The notes beneath the pieces were generated by a model. That model saw only the letters and a program-made list of their open reading frames with translations. It did no database searches and was not told the origin of the DNA. The position numbers were made by a program, and so were the translations under genes. This document shows positions 8,418 to 15,886 of a stretch of DNA of 39,936 bases, in pieces. How positions within the stretch are numbered: position 1 is the first letter of the stretch; every line of letters begins with the position of its first letter. This DNA is from Flavobacterium alvei (GTDB lineage: Bacteria > Bacteroidota > Bacteroidia > Flavobacteriales > Flavobacteriaceae): positions 286 to 40,221 of the forward strand of contig NZ_PQVG01000012.1 in assembly GCF_002920895.1 (NCBI RefSeq), in the 5' to 3' direction.

Positions 8418-8999
8418 TTACAAGCCAAGTGCTTCTTTTATTAAATCAAGATTTGAATCGCTGAAATTAATTTTCAAGGCTGCTTGATGTCCTGCTTCTG
8501 ACATTTTATTCCACGTTTTTAGAATAATATTTTTCATTTTTTCTCTATCGTGTTTTTGCACAAAAGGATCAAAGTAAAATTCTAAAAACACTAGGCAAAT
8601 TACGTCTTCCAAAAGTTGGGTTTCGGCATCTTTTTTGAGTAATTTTTTTTCGATAAGAAAAGAAACTCTATCTATAAATTCTTGCGGATAGCCCGCATCT
8701 ACTAAAATACCAGCCGTAGTTTGAGCGTGAAATTTCTTCAAATCTTCACGCCATTTTAAATACCCCACACGATCCATAGGATAGGATTCACGTGGCATTT
8801 TCCAACGACAAATGTGTTGTGCTTTGGTAGCTACCCGAACGGCTTCTGAAGCATCGGGCTGAAAATCTAGCAGCCGTTGATACATTCTATTGGAATACAA
8901 AAGCTCCTTTGGATAGGTTTCGGATTGGTACGTTTCGTGATTCGGATCTTGTGCGTTTTCGGCATCAATCCAAGTTATTGCTTTCTCAAATGGTGTCAT
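8418..8999 (-). CDS. DUF4202 family protein within the nitrite reductase cluster
   Basis: This 193-residue soluble, mostly helical protein has no signal peptide or membrane segment. I recognise it as DUF4202 from its N-terminal FEKAITWIDAENAQDPN, its central QHICRWKMPRESYPMDRVGY and its LEDVICLVFLEFYFDPF segment. The spaced His and acidic residues (QHICRW, KFHAQTTAGIL, LEDV) recall metal-binding helical folds such as HD-like proteins, but I cannot assign ligands with confidence. It sits 35 bp after nirD and 12 bp before the sensor kinase, so it is almost certainly translated from the same mRNA. A role in nitrite reduction, cofactor supply or signalling is plausible from context only. The biochemical function is unknown to me. 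Confidence 0.75.
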   Translation of the reverse strand: MTPFEKAITWIDAENAQDPNHETYQSETYPKELLYSNRMYQRLLDFQPDASEAVRVATKAQHICRWKMPRESYPMDRVGYLKWREDLKKFHAQTTAGILVDAGYPQEFIDRVSFLIEKKLLKKDAETQLLEDVICLVFLEFYFDPFVQKHDREKMKNIILKTWNKMSEAGHQAALKINFSDSNLDLIKEALGL

Positions 9000-9034
9000 T
9001 CTTCTTTAAATTGTTTCAATTCAAAGATACACAA

Positions 9035-9412
9035 TTATTCCAAAAAGCCAACGAATACTTCGCCATCCACAACTTTTACAGGATAAGTGGCAATAGAATA
9101 ATCTTCGCCATTAAGATTAGAACCATCTACAAGAGAAAAGGTTTTTTTGTGCATAGGACACGCAATTTTCGGAACGCCATCTGCAGAACCTGTCATCCCT
9201 CTTGACAAGACCATTTCCATTTTATGAGGACAAGCATTTTGACAAGCATACCATTCGTTTCTTCTTTCGAAGTTAAAAACGGCAATTTGTTTGTTTTTAT
9301 ATTTGATGCAGCCTCCTCTATTACTTGGAAAGTCCTTTAAAGTCCCCGCTTTGAACCAAATTTTAACATCTTCTACTGCAACTGACGTGTATTCGTTTAT
9401 TATATTTTCCAT
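9035..9412 (-). CDS. nirD: nitrite reductase (NADH) small subunit NirD, Rieske-type
   Basis: This 125-residue Rieske-fold protein is the small partner of NirB in cytoplasmic NADH-dependent reduction of nitrite to ammonium. The Rieske ligand pattern is complete: C61-P-H63 in NACPHKMEMVLSRG and C85-P-M-H88 in IACPMHKKTF. It should therefore bind a [2Fe-2S] cluster, unlike the E. coli NirD type, which has lost these ligands. The gene follows nirB after 99 bp containing a long inverted repeat and precedes the DUF4202 gene by 35 bp. The length fits the family. Confidence 0.9.
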   Translation of the reverse strand: MENIINEYTSVAVEDVKIWFKAGTLKDFPSNRGGCIKYKNKQIAVFNFERRNEWYACQNACPHKMEMVLSRGMTGSADGVPKIACPMHKKTFSLVDGSNLNGEDYSIATYPVKVVDGEVFVGFLE

Positions 9413-9429
9413 AATTTATTTATTTTTAT

Positions 9430-9499
9430 CTTTCCCGTACTTCAACTTGTTTTATTGATTGCGAAAGACCTTAAAAGTTGTTGAAGTAACTTTGGAAAG
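9430..9499 (-). promoter_or_regulatory. long inverted repeat in the nirB-nirD intercistronic gap
   Basis: Two pairs nest: CTTTCC (9430-9435) with GGAAAG (9494-9499), and TACTTCAAC (9438-9446) with GTTGAAGTA (9480-9488), around a loop of 33 nt. The gap is only 99 bp, so most of it would be folded in RNA. No U-run follows in the minus direction, so it is not a typical terminator. It could set the nirB:nirD ratio, protect an mRNA end, or bind a protein. Confidence 0.55.
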
Positions 9500-9511
9500 A
9501 ATTTGATTTTT

Positions 9512-12019
9512 TTACCAGGCTTTTGGCATTTTTTGATCTCTTAAAGCTACGTATTCAATGTTGTCATCTTTTTCATCGGAGTTCACAAAGTGACTAAAAC
9601 GTTTCATCAATCTTGGTTTTTCCAATACTTGTTTCCATTCACATTCGAAAGTTCCGACAAGTGATGCCATTTCAGATTCCAATGCTTCACAGAGACCAAT
9701 ACGGTCGTGAATGATAACTTCTTTTAGATAATCCAATCCGCCATCCAATTTATCCAACCAAGTTGCGGTACGCACTAAAGGTCCAGCAGTACGGATGTAA
9801 TACATCAAGAAACGGTCTAAATATTTAATAACAGTAGCTTTGTCAATTTGTTCTGCCAATAAAACAGCGTGTTTTGGATTGGCTCCACCGTTTCCGCAGA
9901 TGTAAAGATTCCAACCACCTTCTACGGCAATTAGTCCAAAATCTTTTCCTCTTGCCTCGGCACATTCCCTGATACAAGCTGAAACTCCTCCCTTAATTTT
10001 GTGGGGAGCACGAATCCCTTTGTAACGATCTTCGAGTTCAATGGCAAATCCTGCACTATCATCCATTCCGTAACGACACCAAGCATTACCCACACAACTT
10101 TTTACGGCTCTCAATGATTTTCCGTAAGCGTGTCCACTTTCAAAACCATTTTCGATTAATATTCTCCAAATTTCAGGCAAATCCCCTAAGTGAGCTCCAA
10201 ATAAATCGACACGTTGCGCTCCCGTAATTTTGGTGTACAAATCAAATTGTTTGGCCACTTGTCCGATAACAATTAATTTGTCCGGAGTAATCTCGCCTCC
10301 TGCAACTCTTGGCACTACGGAATAGGTTCCGTTTCTTTGAATATTGGCCAAGAACCGGTCGTTGGTATCTTGAGTGGTAACGTGTTTGTTAGCCGTGTCA
10401 TTATAAATACTAGAGAAAATAGAGGCAACTACTGGTTTACAAACCTCGCAACCATCACCATTTCCGTGATGATCGACCACTTCGTAAAAATTGGTGTATT
10501 TATTGATTTTTACGATATCAAACAATTCTTGTCTGGTAAAATGAAAGTGCTCACAAATGCTCTCTTTCACTTCTTTACCAATTGATTTTTGAGCTGCTTT
10601 TACTAAATCGACCACCATTGGTTTACAACCGCCACAACCTGAAGTCGCTTTTGTTAGTTTTACTACATCAGATAAAGTTTCGCAAGTTCCATCCGTGATT
10701 GAACAGCAAATAGCCCCTTTGGTAACATTTTCACAAGAACAAATTACGGCGGTATCTGGCAAGTCCATAGCACTTCCCATAGTAGAACTTTCTCCTCCTC
10801 TTGAACCCAAAATCAAGTCTTCTGGATTTGGAGGCAATGCCATGGCATTACTATAAATTTGGAACAATCCATTATAATCTGATGAATCACCAACTAATAT
10901 TCCTCCTAAAAGTGTTTTTCCGTCTTTGGTAACATTGATTCTTTTGTAAATTCCACTGAATTTATTTTCGTAAACAATAGCGGTTACTTCGTCATTTTCG
11001 ATAAATGGATCACCAAAACTCGCTACTTCAACACCAATTAATTTTAATTGAGTGGACATATCGATGGATTCACGCATTAATTTTTCGTTACCTAAAATTT
11101 GCTCCGCAGCGACATCAGCCATTTCATAACCTGGAGCTACCAAACCATAAATCATATGGTTATAAAGCGCTACTTCTCCAATGGCATATATATTGGGGTC
11201 TGATGTTTGCATTTTGTTATTCACCACAACTCCACCTCGAACTCCTACTTCAAGCCCTGAAACCCTTCCTAGTTCATCACGAGGTTTAATCCCCGCAGAA
11301 ACCACTAACATATCTACTTTAAGCAAATCATCACCTTCGAACATCATTCCAGTGATAGCGTCTTCTCCAGCGATATATTGTGTTGACTTATTAAGATGAA
11401 TACCAATGTTTAGTGCTTCGATTTTAGATTGCAACATATCACTTGCTCCTTTATCCAATTGTCTTGGCATCAATCGAGGCGCAAATTCTACTACGTGAGG
11501 ATTTAATCCCAAATCACGAACAGCTTTAGCAGCCTCAAGTCCTAACAATCCGCCACCAAGAACAGCAGCTTCGGTAGCCCCTTTTTGTTTTATTTTTTTG
11601 GCATAAGCCATAATTGCATCTAAATCTTCGATGGTTCTATAAACAAAAACCCCTTCTTTATCAACACCTTCTATAGGAGGCACAAAAGCAGCCGAACCCG
11701 TAGCTAAAACTAAGTAGTCATACTCATGTGTTTTCTCTAAATGTGTATGTATAGTTTTTTGCTCTCTATTGATATCTGTAATTAATTCAGATGTATTTAA
11801 AATAATATTGTTATCGTCATACCAATTTGCAGTTGACATTGACAAATCGTCTGCACTTTTCCCTGCAAAGTATTCACTAAGATGTACTCTATCATAAGCA
11901 CGTCTTGGTTCTTCTCCAAATACCGTAATTTGGTATTTTTCACTTCCTGCTTTTGTGATGAATTTTTCACAAAATTTATAACCTACCATGCCGTTTCCGA
12001 CTACTATAACTTTAATCAT
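9512..12019 (-). CDS. nirB: nitrite reductase (NADH) large subunit NirB
   Basis: This 835-residue enzyme reduces nitrite to ammonium with NADH in the cytoplasm. Domains in order: an FAD/NAD(P)H pyridine nucleotide-disulfide oxidoreductase part (1-~310) with the dinucleotide loops VVGNGMVG and VLGGGLLGLEA; a BFD-like [2Fe-2S] domain with C427, C429, C462 and C465; a second BFD-like Cys region near 489-527; a ferredoxin-like sulfite/nitrite reductase half-domain (about 555-625); and the siroheme/[4Fe-4S] domain with C642-x5-C648 and C682-x3-C686. The length is typical. It is the first gene of the minus-strand nirB-nirD-DUF4202-kinase set and has a good -7 box plus repeated operator-like words upstream. 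Known members are induced by nitrate/nitrite. All key cysteines are present. Confidence 0.96.
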   Translation of the reverse strand: MIKVIVVGNGMVGYKFCEKFITKAGSEKYQITVFGEEPRRAYDRVHLSEYFAGKSADDLSMSTANWYDDNNIILNTSELITDINREQKTIHTHLEKTHEYDYLVLATGSAAFVPPIEGVDKEGVFVYRTIEDLDAIMAYAKKIKQKGATEAAVLGGGLLGLEAAKAVRDLGLNPHVVEFAPRLMPRQLDKGASDMLQSKIEALNIGIHLNKSTQYIAGEDAITGMMFEGDDLLKVDMLVVSAGIKPRDELGRVSGLEVGVRGGVVVNNKMQTSDPNIYAIGEVALYNHMIYGLVAPGYEMADVAAEQILGNEKLMRESIDMSTQLKLIGVEVASFGDPFIENDEVTAIVYENKFSGIYKRINVTKDGKTLLGGILVGDSSDYNGLFQIYSNAMALPPNPEDLILGSRGGESSTMGSAMDLPDTAVICSCENVTKGAICCSITDGTCETLSDVVKLTKATSGCGGCKPMVVDLVKAAQKSIGKEVKESICEHFHFTRQELFDIVKINKYTNFYEVVDHHGNGDGCEVCKPVVASIFSSIYNDTANKHVTTQDTNDRFLANIQRNGTYSVVPRVAGGEITPDKLIVIGQVAKQFDLYTKITGAQRVDLFGAHLGDLPEIWRILIENGFESGHAYGKSLRAVKSCVGNAWCRYGMDDSAGFAIELEDRYKGIRAPHKIKGGVSACIRECAEARGKDFGLIAVEGGWNLYICGNGGANPKHAVLLAEQIDKATVIKYLDRFLMYYIRTAGPLVRTATWLDKLDGGLDYLKEVIIHDRIGLCEALESEMASLVGTFECEWKQVLEKPRLMKRFSHFVNSDEKDDNIEYVALRDQKMPKAW

Positions 12020-12030
12020 AATTGCATTAA

Positions 12031-12081
12031 TTAAGTATTATTACGCAAACATACGTATTAATACTTAATTTAAATACTTAA
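12031..12081 (-). promoter_or_regulatory. nirB promoter with repeated operator-like sites
   Basis: On the minus strand TATGTTTG (complement of 12046-12053) matches the Bacteroidota -7 box TAnnTTTG, about 27 bp before the nirB start. No -33 TTG is seen at the right distance. Instead there are ATACGTAT (12051-12058, overlapping the -7 box) and two ATACTTAA copies (12061-12068, 12074-12081) 13 bp apart, plus an inverted copy TTAAGTAT (12031-12038) downstream. A missing -33 box with sites in its place fits activator-dependent transcription, presumably by the cluster's response regulator. Confidence 0.55.
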
Positions 12082-12141
12082 TTTTGAATATTTTTAAAAT
12101 AAATTTTGAAAAAAAATGAAAATAGTTTTGAATCTATTGCA

Positions 12142-12180
12142 TAAAAAAAACCGTAATACATTTAAAATAAATGTATTACG
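12142..12180 (-). terminator. strong hairpin upstream of nirB, probable insulating terminator
   Basis: CGTAATACATTT (12152-12163) pairs perfectly over 12 bp with AAATGTATTACG (12169-12180) across a 5-nt loop. The A-run at 12144-12150 becomes a U-run in minus-strand RNA. It would stop residual read-through from the DUF2490 gene before the nirB promoter. Confidence 0.65.
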
Positions 12181-12300
12181 ATTAAAAACATAAGTCAAAG
12201 TTAAATGAATCTTAATAACTATCAGAATTTAATAACTTTAGACGAATATAAATAGAATGTTGATAAGATACTCTTTTAAATTGATACCATATTATTAACT

Positions 12301-12346
12301 AAAAAAACCATGAGTACAATTAAAAATAATCATACTCGAGGTTTTT
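12301..12346 (-). terminator. terminator of the DUF2490 gene
   Basis: AAAAACC plus GAGTA (12303-12316) pair with TACTC plus GGTTTTT (12333-12346), with two mismatched positions. The A-run at 12301-12307 gives U in minus-strand RNA. It lies 41 bp after the DUF2490 stop. Confidence 0.6.
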
Positions 12347-12387
12347 GGAGTTATTTCAAAAAATCAAAGTTTATTTTTATCTAAAAA

Positions 12388-13131
12388 CTATTTCTTTGTT
12401 GGCGCTACACTCGAATTCAAGTAAAAGAACAATCTCAAGGTATGATTCATATCATATTGATAACCTGTAGATTTTTGTTGATATACATTCATATAACCAA
12501 AATCAAAACTCAATTTCGGATTGATGGCTTGTTTGATTCCAACAAAAAATCGGTTTTGATCAAAAGTGTTATAGACAATGTCTTTTCCAAATTGTATTAA
12601 TAATTCATCTGAAAGAACAAGAGAAGGAGCCGTTTTTTTCTTAAAAATAGGTATTGTAGCACTTATTAAATACCTAACTCTATTCGAGAATTTATTTTTT
12701 CCCGTTTCTACATCATTAACAATTATTTCTTGCCAGCGTTGCTCGTTTCGTAATCTTTGAAGAATACTCACATTTCCAGATTTAGTATTCATTTGAACCT
12801 GTTGATAAATTCTATTTTCATCCGAAAAAGTACTCCAAGTAGGATTTTTTGGTGCCAACCACATATGAGCATAACCACCTGTAAACGAAAATTTTGAATT
12901 AGGTATATACGCAATACCACCTCTTAAAAAGAAAAAATTATTGTCTTGAAAAAAATCATTCGTTCTAAGATGAACATCAGCAGCAACACCCCAATGCTCA
13001 CTAAATTTGGTTACTGAATTTAGGGAAACCCATGTTTGAAACTGATGATTGACTTCTTTTTCTTTGACCGTTTGAGCCATAACAGCTAACGGAAATAGTA
13101 CAAATAGCAACTTAAGTAAATTTGATTTCAA
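12388..13131 (-). CDS. DUF2490 family outer-membrane-type protein
   Basis: This 247-residue protein begins with a signal peptide (MKSNLLKLLFVLFPLAVMAQ). A DUF2490-type body follows: NHQFQTWVSLNSVTKFSEHW, then repeated amphipathic strands such as FFFLRGGIAYIPNSKFSFTGG, and a C-terminal MNHTLRLFFYLN. This fits a small beta-barrel of the outer membrane. The start at 13131 is a TTG codon, chosen because it is the only start that preserves the signal peptide; the next Met is at residue 18. A good promoter lies 40-70 bp upstream and it has its own terminator, so it is probably monocistronic. The function of this family is not known to me. Confidence 0.8.
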   Translation of the reverse strand: MKSNLLKLLFVLFPLAVMAQTVKEKEVNHQFQTWVSLNSVTKFSEHWGVAADVHLRTNDFFQDNNFFFLRGGIAYIPNSKFSFTGGYAHMWLAPKNPTWSTFSDENRIYQQVQMNTKSGNVSILQRLRNEQRWQEIIVNDVETGKNKFSNRVRYLISATIPIFKKKTAPSLVLSDELLIQFGKDIVYNTFDQNRFFVGIKQAINPKLSFDFGYMNVYQQKSTGYQYDMNHTLRLFFYLNSSVAPTKK

Positions 13132-13170
13132 TGTATAAATATTTTAAATATTAGTAATAAATTTCGAGTA

Positions 13171-13201
13171 CAAATTTACTTTATCAATACAACGACTACA
13201 A
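13171..13201 (-). promoter_or_regulatory. promoter of the DUF2490 gene
   Basis: On the minus strand TTG (complement of 13199-13201), 20 bp, then TAAATTTG (complement of 13171-13178) fit the Bacteroidota -33/-7 arrangement. The -7 box lies about 40 bp before the TTG start. Confidence 0.5.
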
Positions 13202-13270
13202 GTTTTGAGTAGATTAATCGACTGGTAAACGATAATTTATTTTTATTCTATTTAGGTAATATAGTACACA

Positions 13271-13314
13271 AAAAAAACGATCATCAATCCCTTTAAATTG
13301 GGGAAGATGACCGT
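13271..13314 (-). terminator. terminator of the arylsulfatase gene
   Basis: ACGATCATC (13277-13285) pairs with GATGACCGT (13306-13314) with one mismatch, and an inner CCC/GGG pair extends the stem. The A-run at 13270-13277 provides the U-run in the minus direction, 37 bp beyond the sulfatase stop. Confidence 0.65.
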
Positions 13315-13350
13315 CAATTTTATAAAATATTGAACAGTTCGATTAAAAAA

Positions 13351-15741
13351 CTACTCCTTACTAAAAGCTCTAGCCGCTTCTCTTTCTAAATCAAGATATT
13401 GCTCTTTTCCTGTATTTACAGTAACAAAACTAATGTCTCCTCCTTCAAATTCACCAGGTGAATTATACTGTTTGCTTACTGGATCTCCACTATCCCAGCC
13501 CACACATAAACCATCGCCCACAAGGGTAAATTTACCTACTTGTGCGGTCATTGTTCCGGCAGCAACTTCTTTGTCGTTGATATACAATTTTGCTGTACCT
13601 ATAGATTCACCGTGCGCTCCTGCTTTTTCTTTGGTAAATTCCAAACCGAAAGTGTATTTTCCAGGTTTTAGCGTTTCAGTTGAAACCAATTGTTGTTCTT
13701 TGATGCCTAAGAAATTGTAAACATAATAGAGTTTATTATTTTTTATAAATAAACTATGTCCACCAAAACGGGAACCATGAGCAAAAATCACTCCTTGAGC
13801 ATCAGCTTTAATTTCAACATTAGCAATAATCTTAAATGATTTTCCTCTTACATTTACAGCTACAGCTTCAGGCACTTGGCTTGTATGGGGATAATAGGTA
13901 TAACTATCTTTTTCTTTTTCTTCAGTAGGACGCTCTATTGTAATGATTTGCATAGTCGTGCGATCATCTAGCGGTAAGGCTTGGTTTTTATTAGCCTCAT
14001 CCAACCATAATTTCTTCAACGCTTCAAGTTTTTCAGGATTTTGTTTTGCAAGATCTTTAGATTCTGAACGGTCAACATCTACATGATATAATTCCCATTT
14101 ATCTTGGTCAAAGTGTCCTTTATCAGTCAAAGGAGCGTGCACAGCAACAGCTTTCCAACCGTCTTGCCAAATGGCACGAGTTCCCAACATAGAAAAATAT
14201 TGCACATGTTTTTGTGTTGGATCATTTGGTTTTGCATCAAAGGAATATTTCATTGAAACTCCTGATAATGGATATTGTTCTACTCCACGATATACTTTTG
14301 GCATTTCTAATCCACAAATTTCAAGGATAGTAGGTACAATGTCAACTGCATGATGGTATTGATTCCTTACTTCGCCACGGGCTTTAATTCCTTTTGGCCA
14401 AGTAATAGTTAACGGACAATCTGTACCTCCAGCATAATTGGAATATCGTTTAAACATTTTAAATGGGGTAGATAATGCTGCTGCCCATCCTGTTGGATAA
14501 TGTTCATACGTATTAGGTCCTCCTAATTCATCTATCAATTTCATATTTTCGGCTAAATCATCCGGAAAGCCATTAAAAAATTTATTTTCATTAACAGAAC
14601 CGTTTGGTGTACCTTCGCCTGATGCTCCATTATCAGAGGCGTACATAATAACTGTATTTTCATATTGTCCTGTCTTTTTCAAATAATCTACAATTCGACC
14701 AATTTCTACATCAGTATATTCAGAAAATGCAGCATAGACTTCACACAATCTAGAAAATAATTTCTTTTCATCTGCACTCAATGATTCCCATGGGCGCACA
14801 GCATCAGCAGGATTTGCTTGGTCTTTTGGCATTGGGTTCCATTCTGTAAGCGTTGTACCTTTTGGCAAAATACCTTTTTCAATCATTCTTGGTAATACCC
14901 ATTTTCTGTAAGCATCATAGCCATCGTCAAATTTGCCCTTATATTTTGCAATATATTCTTTAGGTGCTTGATGTGGTGCATGATTGGCTCCTGGACAATA
15001 CCACATAAACCAAGGTTTAGAGGGATTGGCTGATTTTTGATCTCCAATCATTTTAATGGCTTGGTCTGCTAAATCTTTAGATAAATGATAGCCTTTTTCT
15101 GGTCCATAAGGTGCTTCGATAGCATGATTATCTTCGGTCAAATCGGGATAAAACTGATTGGTTTCTCCTCCAATAAATCCGTAAAAACGATCGTATCCTT
15201 GTTGCAAAGGCCACTGACTTTTGTTAGCCCCAGCAGATAAATCGGTTTCAGGAACATTGTGGTCTTTACCCAACCAAAAAGTACTCCATCCATTATCGTT
15301 TAGTATTTGAGCCATTGTGGCTGCCTGTGCTGGTAATTGACAACTAAAACCGGGATATCCATTGGCTCCTTCGGTAATAACGCCCATTCCGTTCAAATTA
15401 TGGTTGCGACCTGTATTGATACACGAACGTGTTGGCGAACAAAGGGCTACTGTTTGCCATTGGGTATAAGTTAATCCATCTGCAGCCAGCTTGTCCATTG
15501 TTGGCATATTAATTCTTCCACCATATGGAGACCAAGCTGCTAATCCAGTATCATCGTAAAGGATAAATAGAATGTTTGGAGATCCTTCTGGTGCTTTTTT
15601 ACGAATATAAGGAGCCCAATCTGGTTTTGACTCTCGAACATCAAGTTTTATATTCCCTTTAAATGTAGGTTGTTGTGCCTGACTACTAAAAGTAATTAGT
15701 GTCAATACAGCTAGGAGTAACAATGTGATTTTTGATTTCAT
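13351..15741 (-). CDS. secreted arylsulfatase (formylglycine type I sulfatase)
   Basis: This ~796-residue enzyme hydrolyses sulfate esters. A signal peptide (MKSKITLLLLAVLTLITF, ending SSQAQQ) directs it to the periplasm or cell surface. The alkaline phosphatase-like core starts with NILFILYDDTG (metal-binding Asp pair). The sulfatase signature is CSPTR, with C103 counted from the upstream ATG; this Cys must be converted to formylglycine by an enzyme not in this window. A second metal motif YASDNGASGEG follows, and the C-terminal third is beta-rich. An ATG two codons upstream (15747) is also possible; 15741 is preferred because it gives the cleaner signal peptide. It lies 146 bp after modC, probably with its own promoter. 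The substrate (aryl sulfate versus sulfated polysaccharide) cannot be told. There is no SusC/SusD pair nearby, so it is not in an obvious polysaccharide locus. Confidence 0.9.
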   Translation of the reverse strand: MKSKITLLLLAVLTLITFSSQAQQPTFKGNIKLDVRESKPDWAPYIRKKAPEGSPNILFILYDDTGLAAWSPYGGRINMPTMDKLAADGLTYTQWQTVALCSPTRSCINTGRNHNLNGMGVITEGANGYPGFSCQLPAQAATMAQILNDNGWSTFWLGKDHNVPETDLSAGANKSQWPLQQGYDRFYGFIGGETNQFYPDLTEDNHAIEAPYGPEKGYHLSKDLADQAIKMIGDQKSANPSKPWFMWYCPGANHAPHQAPKEYIAKYKGKFDDGYDAYRKWVLPRMIEKGILPKGTTLTEWNPMPKDQANPADAVRPWESLSADEKKLFSRLCEVYAAFSEYTDVEIGRIVDYLKKTGQYENTVIMYASDNGASGEGTPNGSVNENKFFNGFPDDLAENMKLIDELGGPNTYEHYPTGWAAALSTPFKMFKRYSNYAGGTDCPLTITWPKGIKARGEVRNQYHHAVDIVPTILEICGLEMPKVYRGVEQYPLSGVSMKYSFDAKPNDPTQKHVQYFSMLGTRAIWQDGWKAVAVHAPLTDKGHFDQDKWELYHVDVDRSESKDLAKQNPEKLEALKKLWLDEANKNQALPLDDRTTMQIITIERPTEEKEKDSYTYYPHTSQVPEAVAVNVRGKSFKIIANVEIKADAQGVIFAHGSRFGGHSLFIKNNKLYYVYNFLGIKEQQLVSTETLKPGKYTFGLEFTKEKAGAHGESIGTAKLYINDKEVAAGTMTAQVGKFTLVGDGLCVGWDSGDPVSKQYNSPGEFEGGDISFVTVNTGKEQYLDLEREAARAFSKE

Positions 15742-15795
15742 TATCATATCTATTCGTTTTAAAGTTACTAAACGAAGTTAAGTAATTAAAAATCA

Positions 15796-15881
15796 ATTAT
15801 CAATGATAATCCTATAAAAGTAAAAAAATTAATACTATCTAATGAAAATTAATTTTAAACCCAACTATATGTACAAACATA
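15796..15881 (-). promoter_or_regulatory. candidate promoter and inverted repeat upstream of the arylsulfatase
   Basis: TATGTTTG (complement of 15874-15881) matches the -7 consensus just after the modC stop, though no proper -33 is seen. ATTATC-AAT-GATAAT (15796-15810) is a perfect inverted repeat about 55 bp before the start codon and could be an operator. Confidence 0.35.
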
Positions 15882-15886
15882 ACAAA

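Larger units (their letters stand above)
12020..12387. other. 368-bp intergenic region between nirB and the DUF2490 gene
   Basis: Very AT-rich and without a credible gene. It holds the nirB promoter and its sites (12031-12081) and two hairpins (12142-12180 and 12303-12346), both with U-runs in the minus direction. The stretch 12181-12300 shows nothing I can name. Confidence 0.6.
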
